Positions 6,258 to 13,306 of a stretch of DNA of 16,670 bases are shown piece after piece. The position numbers and the translations under genes were made by a program. Origin of the DNA: Treponema sp. UBA4232 (lineage in GTDB: Bacteria > Spirochaetota > Spirochaetia > Treponematales > Treponemataceae); NCBI GenBank assembly GCA_002396325.1, contig DGXM01000214.1, forward strand, positions 1 to 16,670. The letters run 5' to 3'. The notes beneath the pieces were generated by a model. That model made no database searches and was not told the DNA's origin. It was given only the letters and a program-made list of their open reading frames with translations. Position 1 is the stretch's first letter; each line of letters opens with the position of its first letter.

Positions 6258-7193
6258 ATGATTGAAGTTGAGCATGTATCCCGCCTTTTCGACACGTTCC
6301 GTGCTGTGGATGACATCAGCTTTTCCATTCAGACCGGCGAGATTGTCGGCCTTTTGGGACCTAACGGTGCTGGAAAGACAACAACAATGCGTATGATTTG
6401 CGGCTTCCTTGAACCTTCTGCTGGTTGTATCCGTGTGGACGGCATGGACGTTACCGCATTTCCAGTTGAAACCAAACGTAAAATCGGTTATATGCCGGAG
6501 TCAGCCCCTCTTTACGGCGACATGATTGTGGCGGATTATCTTGAGTATGTGGCACGTATGCAGAATGTGGATCCGAAAGAAAGGGTTCCGCATCTTGCTT
6601 CGGTCTGTGGTCTTGGCGAAGTGATGCACAAAAACATTGCTGATCTTTCCCGGGGAAACAGACAGCGGGTCGGTCTTGCGCATGCACTTATGGGAAATCC
6701 TGAAATCCTGATTCTTGACGAACCCACCAGCGGTCTTGACCCGAATCAAGTCACTGAAGTAAGGTCTCTTATAAAGGAAATCGGTAAAACCCGAACGGTG
6801 ATTGTTTCAACTCATATTTTGAGCGAAGTTGAATCTCTGTGCAACAGGGTCATAATCATCTCTGCGGGAAAAAAACTTGCAGACTCATCCACCGAAGAAC
6901 TTCAGGAGCATTACGGTCATTCCAATGTCGTGCGTCTTACGGTGGGCAATGCCGAAGAATCTTCAGTCCGTTCTGCGCTTGAGTCTGTTGACGGCGTGGA
7001 AAGCTGCTCTGTGGAAAAAGACGATTCATCGCTTCTGCATGTGACCACGGGCTGCGGTTCATCAAAAGATGTGCGCCCTGCCATTGCAAAGAAGATTGTT
7101 GAAAGCGGCTGGAGCCTTTACGAAATCGAAATGCAGAAGAACAGTCTTGAGGATGTGTTCCGTACGATTACAATGGGAGGAGATGAAAAATGA
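6258..7193 (+). CDS. ABC transporter ATP-binding protein, GldA-like
   Basis: This is the cytoplasmic ATPase that should drive the membrane complex encoded by the next genes. In 311 residues I see Walker A GPNGAGKT (34-41), the loop GYMPESAPLY at 77-86 (Glu in place of Gln, as in the GldA/NatA group), the ABC signature LSRGNRQRV (130-138), Walker B LILDEP (151-156), the D-loop SGLDPNQ, and H-loop His186 in STHIL. The GYxPE...PLY and GLDPNQ wording is especially close to GldA of Bacteroidetes. The C-terminal 100 residues are a regulatory tail, as in many ABC-2 exporters. GGAG lies 7 nt before the ATG. Its stop overlaps the permease start (ATGA), indicating translational coupling. The substrate is unknown. 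Confidence 0.92.
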   Translation: MIEVEHVSRLFDTFRAVDDISFSIQTGEIVGLLGPNGAGKTTTMRMICGFLEPSAGCIRVDGMDVTAFPVETKRKIGYMPESAPLYGDMIVADYLEYVARMQNVDPKERVPHLASVCGLGEVMHKNIADLSRGNRQRVGLAHALMGNPEILILDEPTSGLDPNQVTEVRSLIKEIGKTRTVIVSTHILSEVESLCNRVIIISAGKKLADSSTEELQEHYGHSNVVRLTVGNAEESSVRSALESVDGVESCSVEKDDSSLLHVTTGCGSSKDVRPAIAKKIVESGWSLYEIEMQKNSLEDVFRTITMGGDEK

Positions 7194-7948
7194 GTGAAGC
7201 GGCATATACTTCCAGCGCGGAGAAATCTGCAAAAACAAAATCTGTGTGGACAATAATTTTGCGGCGTGAACTTGCCGCATATTTTACAAGCCCGGTTGCA
7301 TATATCGTTGGATTTTTGTTCCTGATTTATTGCGGCTTCAGATTTTTTTCCATTTTCTTTTTGATGCAACGCGCCGAACTCAGGAATTTCTTTTCACAAC
7401 TTCCCCTGGTGTTCAGTTTTTTTGTACCGGCAATGACCATGCGTGTTTTTGCCGAAGAAAAGAGAAGCGGTTCCATCGAGACTCTGCTTACACTTCCTGT
7501 AACTGTTCTTGATGTTGCAATCGGAAAGTCTCTTGCGGCATTCATATCTGCGGTCAGTCTTCTTGTGCCCACTCTTTTTTATGTTGTCGCCTGCTGTATT
7601 TTCGGAACACCTGATGCCGGTCCGATTATCGGAGGATATGCGGGAGCCGTTCTGCTTGCTGCGGCTTTTACTTCCATCGGTGTGTTCAGTTCGGCACTTA
7701 CAAAAAATCAGATTATAGCATTTTTCGTGGCTCTTGCAATCTGCATTTCACTCACAATGATTGACTATTTCGCGATTCTGTTTCCGGGGCCTGTGGTTTC
7801 TTTGGTAACATTCATCTCGGCATCGAATCATTTTGATTCAATCTCACGTGGAATCATAGACACTCGTGATTTGCTTTATTTTATTTCTGTGACGGCACTT
7901 TTCTTTGTGCTTACTGTACACACGCTTAACAAATCCAGGAAGGGCTGA
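7190..7948 (+). CDS. ABC-2 type permease, GldF-like
   Basis: This is the integral membrane subunit of the ABC complex. The 252-residue protein has a short cytoplasmic N-terminus, then about six hydrophobic segments, beginning around residues 36-58 and including VFSFFVPAMTM, a long segment around 107-135, and a final one near 228-245. The cytoplasmic loop RVFAEEKRSGSIETLLTLPV is a hallmark of GldF/NosY-type ABC-2 permeases, as is the start WTIILRRELAAYFTSPVAY. Its ATG overlaps the stop of the ATPase gene by 4 nt, and the next gene starts 2 nt after its stop. It is probably present as a dimer with two ATPases. Confidence 0.9.
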   Translation: MSEAAYTSSAEKSAKTKSVWTIILRRELAAYFTSPVAYIVGFLFLIYCGFRFFSIFFLMQRAELRNFFSQLPLVFSFFVPAMTMRVFAEEKRSGSIETLLTLPVTVLDVAIGKSLAAFISAVSLLVPTLFYVVACCIFGTPDAGPIIGGYAGAVLLAAAFTSIGVFSSALTKNQIIAFFVALAICISLTMIDYFAILFPGPVVSLVTFISASNHFDSISRGIIDTRDLLYFISVTALFFVLTVHTLNKSRKG

Positions 7949-7950
7949 AA

Positions 7951-10083
7951 ATGAAAACTGAAAACAAACAGCAAATTGATTCAAATAAAAAGAAAAACCA
8001 AAATGCATTTCTCAATTGGCTTAAAAAACCTGCGGGACTTCTTCCGCTTTTTGCAGTTGCTCTCGTTCTGCTTAATCTTGTGGCCGGCAGAGCATTTTTC
8101 CGCTGGGATATTACAGGTCCGAAGTCTTATTCACTTTCACCTGTGAGCCGCGAAGTTGTAAAAACCATTCAAGAGCCGTTGGATGTAAAAGTGTTTTTCA
8201 CAAACAATCTTCCGGCTCCTTATTCCACTGTTCGTCAATATGTGGAAGATATTTTGAGCGAATATTCGATGGCTGCAAACAGCAATTTCCGTTACGAATA
8301 TCTTGATATGGACAAAGAGGAAAACCAGCGGATGGCTTCTTCTTACGGTCTTCAGCAGCTTCAAATCCGCGAGATAAAAAACAACGAGATGGGATTCAAA
8401 AATGCCTTCATGGGAATGGTAATAACTTATGCCGATCAGATGGAGCTTCTTGACAATCTCACTTCAACGGACGGAATGGAATTCAAAATCACCACAACAA
8501 TCAGCAGGGTGATTGCAAACACAAATCTTCTTTCGTCTCTTTCAAACGGAGTGCAGGTTACTCTTTACAAATCTCAGGAACTCGCCGCTCTCCGCATCGA
8601 TGGATTTTCTCAGCTTGATTCCATTGTGCAGGACGTTGTTGAGACTCTGAATAAAAAATACGAAGGCCGCTTGTCTTATTCTGTTGTGAGTCCTTCAATT
8701 GATGACGTTTCCGCTCTTCATGCAAAATATGGTGTGCCGTATTTCGAGGATAAAGAAAAAGGCATAATCTACGGAACGATGGCCCTTGTGCTTGAAAACG
8801 GAGATGTGAGTCGATGCATTCCTTTCCAGATCGGGAAGACTTTGGATCTTGTGAATGGTGTGGTTTCCTTCGTTGTCCAGGGTACAGAATATCTTGGCGA
8901 TTATATGGATGAAACACTGAAATCGCTGGCATCCAATGTAACGACTGTTGCCTACATCACCGGCCACGGAGAACTTGATGTTAACGACAGTGAGGCAGGA
9001 AGCGCGGCATTGGCATCTTTGATTCAGGATTCATACACGTTGAAGGAAGTGAAACTCGCTGAAGAAGATATTCCGATGGGCATTCAGTCCGTGATTATAA
9101 ACGCACCCCGCACTGAATTTACGGAGGCTGAACTTTATAAACTCGATCAGTTCCTTATGAACGGTGGAAATCTTGTTGTGTTCCAGGATCCGTTCGAGAT
9201 TCAGAATCCTCAGACTCAATACGAAATGCCCCAGTATCGCCCCGTTGAAACAGGGCTTGAGGCTCTTCTTGAAAAATACGGAATCGCTTTGAAACACGAA
9301 TATGTGATGGATAAGAATTGTGCTGTTACTCAGGATCAGTGGTCGGGTCGTGAAGTGGAACTTTATTATGCTCCTGTCGTTGATATGACTTATGTGAATC
9401 AGAAGCATCCGGTTTCAAAAAATCTGGGACAGATTGTGACATTCCTTTCAGGTTCTGTCGATGCATCTGAGGCCCGCGAAAAAGGACTTACGGTAAGTGA
9501 TTTGGTTGTCACATCAAATAAATCCTGGGTGGAAACAGATTCGTTTATACTCGATCCGAACTATCTTGCCCCGCCGTCGGAAGACAAATTCAAGAGCAGT
9601 CCTGTTGTTACAATTGTGGAGGGCAGTTTCTCAAGCGCATACACCGAGGCTCCCGTAAAAGGTGATGATGACACAGCGTTTGCAAATGCCGCTCATTTGA
9701 GCAAGAGTGCACGTCAGGGAAAAATCTGCGTGGTTGCAACTTCAGCAATTACATCCAATTATTTGACACAGAGTTTCTTCTCTAAAACAGCTCTTCTTTT
9801 GCAGAACATAATTGATTATATGAACGGCAACGAAGATTTGTGCACCATGCGCACCAAGGGATTGAGTTTGAATACATTGAAGACTACGACCGGAACATTT
9901 GTCAACGTGGTTAAATATTTCAATGAGATAGGACTTGCACTCCTCGTGGTTATTGCAGGATTAATAGTTTTGCTTGTCCGCCGTCACAGACGCAATGCAA
10001 TCAGGATGCGCTATAATCCTGATGACGGACGTGAAATTTCAAAGACAAATGATGCAAAGAAAAAAGAGGGTTCAGATGAATAA
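7951..10083 (+). CDS. GldG-like membrane-anchored extracytoplasmic ABC auxiliary protein
   Basis: This belongs to the GldG / ABC_transp_aux group, extracytoplasmic proteins that partner GldA/GldF-like ABC complexes. The 710 residues have a basic cytoplasmic N-terminus, a transmembrane helix at about 28-50, then the signature WDITGPKSYSLSPVSREV and VFFTNNLPAPY. A large periplasmic domain contains the typical YITGHGELDV (near residue 335) and VVFQDPFE. A second transmembrane helix spans about 658-676, followed by a basic cytoplasmic tail. AGGAAGG lies just before the ATG, within the end of the permease gene. In Bacteroidetes the family was named from gliding-defective mutants, but homologues are widespread in non-gliders, so a gliding role here is not implied. 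Confidence 0.9.
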   Translation: MKTENKQQIDSNKKKNQNAFLNWLKKPAGLLPLFAVALVLLNLVAGRAFFRWDITGPKSYSLSPVSREVVKTIQEPLDVKVFFTNNLPAPYSTVRQYVEDILSEYSMAANSNFRYEYLDMDKEENQRMASSYGLQQLQIREIKNNEMGFKNAFMGMVITYADQMELLDNLTSTDGMEFKITTTISRVIANTNLLSSLSNGVQVTLYKSQELAALRIDGFSQLDSIVQDVVETLNKKYEGRLSYSVVSPSIDDVSALHAKYGVPYFEDKEKGIIYGTMALVLENGDVSRCIPFQIGKTLDLVNGVVSFVVQGTEYLGDYMDETLKSLASNVTTVAYITGHGELDVNDSEAGSAALASLIQDSYTLKEVKLAEEDIPMGIQSVIINAPRTEFTEAELYKLDQFLMNGGNLVVFQDPFEIQNPQTQYEMPQYRPVETGLEALLEKYGIALKHEYVMDKNCAVTQDQWSGREVELYYAPVVDMTYVNQKHPVSKNLGQIVTFLSGSVDASEAREKGLTVSDLVVTSNKSWVETDSFILDPNYLAPPSEDKFKSSPVVTIVEGSFSSAYTEAPVKGDDDTAFANAAHLSKSARQGKICVVATSAITSNYLTQSFFSKTALLLQNIIDYMNGNEDLCTMRTKGLSLNTLKTTTGTFVNVVKYFNEIGLALLVVIAGLIVLLVRRHRRNAIRMRYNPDDGREISKTNDAKKKEGSDE

Positions 10084-11047
10084 GACTGCCGTAAAGAAAA
10101 TAATTTTGCTGTCACTAATTGCCGTGCTTTTGGTTGTGTATCTTTTTCAGATTGCATTGACCGGAAGAAGTTCTTCAAAGACTTTTTCCTTGAAGGACGA
10201 AATAACTGAAATTACCGTAAAGCCGGGAAGCGGTTCTGAGCTTGTAATTAAAAAGCTGGAAGCCGGATTTGAGGTTGGCAATGCTTCCGATCAGAAATTT
10301 TACAAGGCTTCTGAAACAAGTGCACAGGCTTTGTTCGATGCAATGCGTGAAATAAAAGTCGTGGGAACCGCATCGTCCTCTGTCGGAAACAATGCCGAGC
10401 GTTATGGTTTGGATGAGGCTTCCAAAATCACTGTGACTGCAAAAACCGCCGGCACAACCCGTGTTCTTACTGTTGGAAAAAATACAACCGCCGGTTCTCA
10501 GTCATACGTGCTGGTTGACGACTCACAGGCCGTACAGATTGCAAATGCCACATTGCACGCTCTTTTTTCCTGCACCCTCGACTCTCTTCGCGACAAAACT
10601 GTTTATTCATTTGATTCACAGGGAATCGTTTCGGTTCGTGTGTCCGGTGAAGAGCCGTTTGAAATCTCTCGTTCTGTAAACACCGTGACTCCTTCTGCGG
10701 AAGACGAAACTGCGGCATCCTCGGTGAAATGGAATCTTTTTGTAAACGGGGAAAATGCGGAGGGCGATTTCAGTCAGGAGCAGATCAATGCATGGGCCAT
10801 TTCTCTTGCATCGCTTTCAGCAAGCAGCTGGGCTGATGAAAATGTGAATCTTTTTGAGTACGAAAAAGTTTCTCAGGTGGACATTACGACTTCTGCCGCT
10901 GTGTGCTCTGTAAAAGTGTTTGCAATTCCCGATGACGAAGAGCGCTTTATTTGCACTTCATCTTTGTGCGAGTATCCGTTCTATCTTTCAAAATACACGG
11001 CATCACGGTTTATAAAGAAGATTTCTGAATTCAAGAGCCAGCAGTAG
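10076..11047 (+). CDS. DUF4340 domain membrane-anchored protein
   Basis: The 323-residue product has an N-terminal membrane anchor (IILLSLIAVLLVVYLFQIAL, about residues 8-27) and then an extracytoplasmic domain of the DUF4340 type. Recognisable pieces are NAERYGLDEASKITVT, VLTVGKNTTAGSQSYVLVD and the following LRDKTVYSFDSQGIVSVRVS. DUF4340 proteins commonly sit directly after GldG-like genes, and no biochemical role is established that I know of. The start is ATG 10076, which has GAGGG upstream and overlaps the GldG-like stop by 8 nt. A longer frame from 9974 lies wholly inside the GldG-like gene and was rejected. It is probably a fixed subunit of the ABC complex. Confidence 0.88.
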   Translation: MNKTAVKKIILLSLIAVLLVVYLFQIALTGRSSSKTFSLKDEITEITVKPGSGSELVIKKLEAGFEVGNASDQKFYKASETSAQALFDAMREIKVVGTASSSVGNNAERYGLDEASKITVTAKTAGTTRVLTVGKNTTAGSQSYVLVDDSQAVQIANATLHALFSCTLDSLRDKTVYSFDSQGIVSVRVSGEEPFEISRSVNTVTPSAEDETAASSVKWNLFVNGENAEGDFSQEQINAWAISLASLSASSWADENVNLFEYEKVSQVDITTSAAVCSVKVFAIPDDEERFICTSSLCEYPFYLSKYTASRFIKKISEFKSQQ

Positions 11048-11068
11048 ATTGATTAATAGGAGAGAATT

Positions 11069-11902
11069 ATGATTGATATTGATGAACAGAAAAAAATCGC
11101 TGTGCTGATTGATGCCGACAACACTCCCGGAAAAAAACTGAAACCGATTCTGCAGGAGATTGCGGTTCATGGTCACATTATTACAAAACGTGCTTACGGA
11201 GATTTTTCTTTGGATACACTAAAAAACTGGAAAAAGGAATTGAACGACAATGCGATTATTCCAATCCAGCAGTTTGCGTACACACAGGGAAAAAATTCCA
11301 GCGACAGTGCAATGATTATAGATGCAATGGATTTGCTTTATACCGACAAGTATGATGCCATTGCTCTTGTGACCAGCGATTCTGACTTTACAAAGCTTGC
11401 CACCCGCCTGAAGGAAAGTCAGATTTACGTTTTCGGAGTGGGGCAGAAAAAAACTCCTGTCTCTTTTGTTAATGCCTGTGATGATTTCATTTACATTGAA
11501 AATCTGAAGGAAGAGGAGGAAGATGAGGCTGAGGAAGCGGAAGATAAACTTGCCGAAATTAAGCACAGGTCTCACAAATCTTCCAAGAATACAAAAAGCG
11601 GCATAGGTGGATTCTTCCATAAAAATGCAGGCGAAACAATGACTGACAGACAGTTCCGCAAAATCTACAAGCTGCTGATGACGGCGTATGAACGTTATGC
11701 GGATGACAACGGATGGGCAGATGTGAGTGCGGCAGGTTCATTCTTCAAACGTCAGGATCCTGGATTCGATACTTTGGATTATGGCTTCAAAAAACTTTCT
11801 GATTTGATTGAATATCTTGATGATGATTTTGAGATTCAGAGAGTTCCGTCTTCAAACGGACGCCGGGGGGCAACTTTGTATTACCGCCCGGTTTCAAAAT
11901 GA
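11069..11902 (+). CDS. NYN-domain putative RNase with C-terminal OST-HTH (LOTUS) domain
   Basis: The 277-residue protein is soluble. Residues 8-145 form a NYN (PIN-like) nuclease domain: IDADN (Asp15, Asp17, Asn18), Asp79 in SSDSAMIIDAMDLLY, and SDSDF (Asp104, Asp106) supply the acidic metal-binding site. A strongly acidic linker follows at about 148-165, and residues 190-277 match the OST-HTH/LOTUS fold (GWADVSAAGSFFKRQDPGFD, then YGFKKLSDLIEYL). LOTUS domains are predicted RNA-binding modules and the pair occurs in LabA/limkain-type proteins, so an RNA-cleaving or RNA-regulatory role is inferred; the target is unknown. A strong AGGAGA precedes the ATG. The gap after the DUF4340 gene is only 21 nt with no terminator, so it is very likely the last gene of the ABC operon. 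Confidence 0.9.
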   Translation: MIDIDEQKKIAVLIDADNTPGKKLKPILQEIAVHGHIITKRAYGDFSLDTLKNWKKELNDNAIIPIQQFAYTQGKNSSDSAMIIDAMDLLYTDKYDAIALVTSDSDFTKLATRLKESQIYVFGVGQKKTPVSFVNACDDFIYIENLKEEEEDEAEEAEDKLAEIKHRSHKSSKNTKSGIGGFFHKNAGETMTDRQFRKIYKLLMTAYERYADDNGWADVSAAGSFFKRQDPGFDTLDYGFKKLSDLIEYLDDDFEIQRVPSSNGRRGATLYYRPVSK

Positions 11903-11958
11903 CGGGAAACTCCAAACAGGTTCGCTTCGGAAAAACTGTTCGTGGAATCCCCCGTTTT
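11902..11958 (+). terminator. First, imperfect hairpin after the NYN gene
   Basis: ACGGG (11902-11906) pairs with CCCGT (11951-11955). Inner pairs CCA/TGG and AACAG/CTGTT support it, with internal loops between, and TTTT follows. The stem is interrupted, so it is a weak terminator alone. Read in reverse it also ends in a T run, so it might serve the antiporter gene coming from the other side. Confidence 0.4.
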
Positions 11959-11960
11959 AA

Positions 11961-13202
11961 TCAGACTCCCGCTGTTGCTTGTGAATCAAGTGCAACGGGA
12001 GATTTTTTTTCGTCGTGATGATAAATGGCCTTTAGTGCTATGGGCGTTGTGATTGAACTTACAATGATGAGAACAATTACGGCGGTGAAATAGGCGTGAT
12101 CCAAAATTCCGGCGGCCAGACCCCTCTGTGCAACAATCAATGCAACTTCGCCACGGGTCATCATGCCGCATCCAATTTTAAGGCTGTCGCTTGTGTTGAA
12201 TTTACAGGCTTTGGCAGTGAGTCCGCAGCCTAAAACCTTTGAAATCATTCCGACTGCAACAAAGGCAAGCGTAAACAACAAAATTGACATATCGAGAGTG
12301 CGGATGTTTGTCTGGAGACCGATTGAGCAGAAGAACACAGGGCCGAACAGCATGTAAGAGTTCACGTCCATCTTGCGGGAAATGTAACTGGAATCGTCGG
12401 TTGCGCAGAGAATCACACCGGCAATGTAGGCTCCCGTAATGTCTGCCACTCCGAAAAATCTCTGCGCCACATAAGCCAGTGAAAATGCGAGGGCCAGTCC
12501 GACGATGGGAATGCGTCTTGTGTGCTTGTGTTTTTTTTCATATATCTTGAAGACTTTGTAGAATACAATTCCAAGTATGATTGCCAGAGCGAAAAACAAA
12601 ATTGTGGAAATGATGATTTTCAATACTGGTGACGATGAGCTTTCTGAAGCCGCTCCTGAATTGGGCGTTAATCCAATTACGAAAGTGAGCACGATGATTC
12701 CTAATACATCGTCGATAATGGCCGCACTTACGATTGTTGTGCCAACGAAGCTTGAGAGTTTTCCGAGCTCTTTCAAAGCCTGCACCGTAATACTGACCGA
12801 TGTGGCTGTTAAAATTGTTCCGATGAAAAGCGCCCTGTAAAACTGTGGCGAACCGATTGGTTCAAATCCATAGAAAGCCATGAAAAGAATTGTGCCGCAT
12901 ACAAGCGGGAGAAAAACTCCTGCGCAGGCAATCAGTGTGGCTTTGAGTCCAGATTTCTTCAAATCTTTGATGTTCGTTGTAAGACCTGCGTTGAACATCA
13001 GCATGATGACACCGATTTCCGCCATTCCGCCAAGAAAGTCGGATGCCTTTACCCATCCAAAAAGACTCGGACCGATAATAAGTCCTGCGACGATTTCTCC
13101 CGCAACCTGGGGAGCTTTGAGTTTACGGGCGATAAGTCCGAACGCTTTTGCAAAAATGACGATGATGGCCAGTTGCCGGGCAATGTCTACGGTATTGTTC
13201 AT
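11961..13202 (-). CDS. Cation:proton antiporter, CPA2 family
   Basis: This is an integral inner-membrane antiporter of the CPA2 (KefB/NapA-like) family, exchanging Na+ or K+ for H+ in pH and ion homeostasis. The 413 residues contain about 12 hydrophobic segments. Family signatures are QVAGEIVAGLIIGPSLFG (32-49), FNAGLTTN (70-77), TATSV (132-136) in the unwound helix, and AIIDDVLG with Asp164-Asp165, the paired acids that carry the transported ion in electrogenic members. It ends soon after the last membrane segment with a short polar tail, so there is no TrkA-N/RCK regulatory domain as in KefB or KefC. AGAGGA precedes the ATG at 13202 and a separate promoter is visible. The last 15 or so codons overlap the terminator of the converging ABC operon. 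The ion specificity cannot be read from sequence. Confidence 0.9.
   Translation of the reverse strand: MNNTVDIARQLAIIVIFAKAFGLIARKLKAPQVAGEIVAGLIIGPSLFGWVKASDFLGGMAEIGVIMLMFNAGLTTNIKDLKKSGLKATLIACAGVFLPLVCGTILFMAFYGFEPIGSPQFYRALFIGTILTATSVSITVQALKELGKLSSFVGTTIVSAAIIDDVLGIIVLTFVIGLTPNSGAASESSSSPVLKIIISTILFFALAIILGIVFYKVFKIYEKKHKHTRRIPIVGLALAFSLAYVAQRFFGVADITGAYIAGVILCATDDSSYISRKMDVNSYMLFGPVFFCSIGLQTNIRTLDMSILLFTLAFVAVGMISKVLGCGLTAKACKFNTSDSLKIGCGMMTRGEVALIVAQRGLAAGILDHAYFTAVIVLIIVSSITTPIALKAIYHHDEKKSPVALDSQATAGV
11966..12010 (+). terminator. Rho-independent terminator of the ABC/NYN operon
   Basis: CTCCC (11966-11970) pairs with GGGAG (11997-12001). Inside it GTTG/CAAC and CTTG/CAAG pair around a TGAAT loop, with two small bulges. 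Eight T residues follow at 12003-12010. The element lies inside the 3' coding end of the converging antiporter gene. Confidence 0.75.
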
Positions 13203-13277
13203 TCTTAATCCTCTTGCATCGGGCAGTCCCGTTCCAAGAATGATTTTGCGCTAGATCTGCCCTGAAAAATTGAACCT

Positions 13278-13306
13278 ATGATACCATTTTTTTCAGTCTA
13301 TGGCAA
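13278..13306 (-). promoter_or_regulatory. Sigma70-like promoter of the antiporter gene
   Basis: On the minus strand TTGCCA (13306-13301) and TATCAT (13283-13278) are 17 bp apart, each matching five of six consensus bases. The -35 extends past the 3' end of the EAL-protein gene. An 8-bp inverted repeat, CTGAAAAA (13262-13269) and TTTTTCAG (13289-13296), encloses the -10. Confidence 0.6.

Noticed and set aside
9974..10075. Longer frame for the DUF4340 protein
   Set aside because: It lies within the GldG-like coding region; the ATG at 10076 has GAGGG upstream and directly precedes the membrane anchor.
6258..10083. A gliding motility system
   Set aside because: Only the ABC part is present, without adhesins or other Gld/Spr proteins; these homologues are widespread in non-gliding bacteria.
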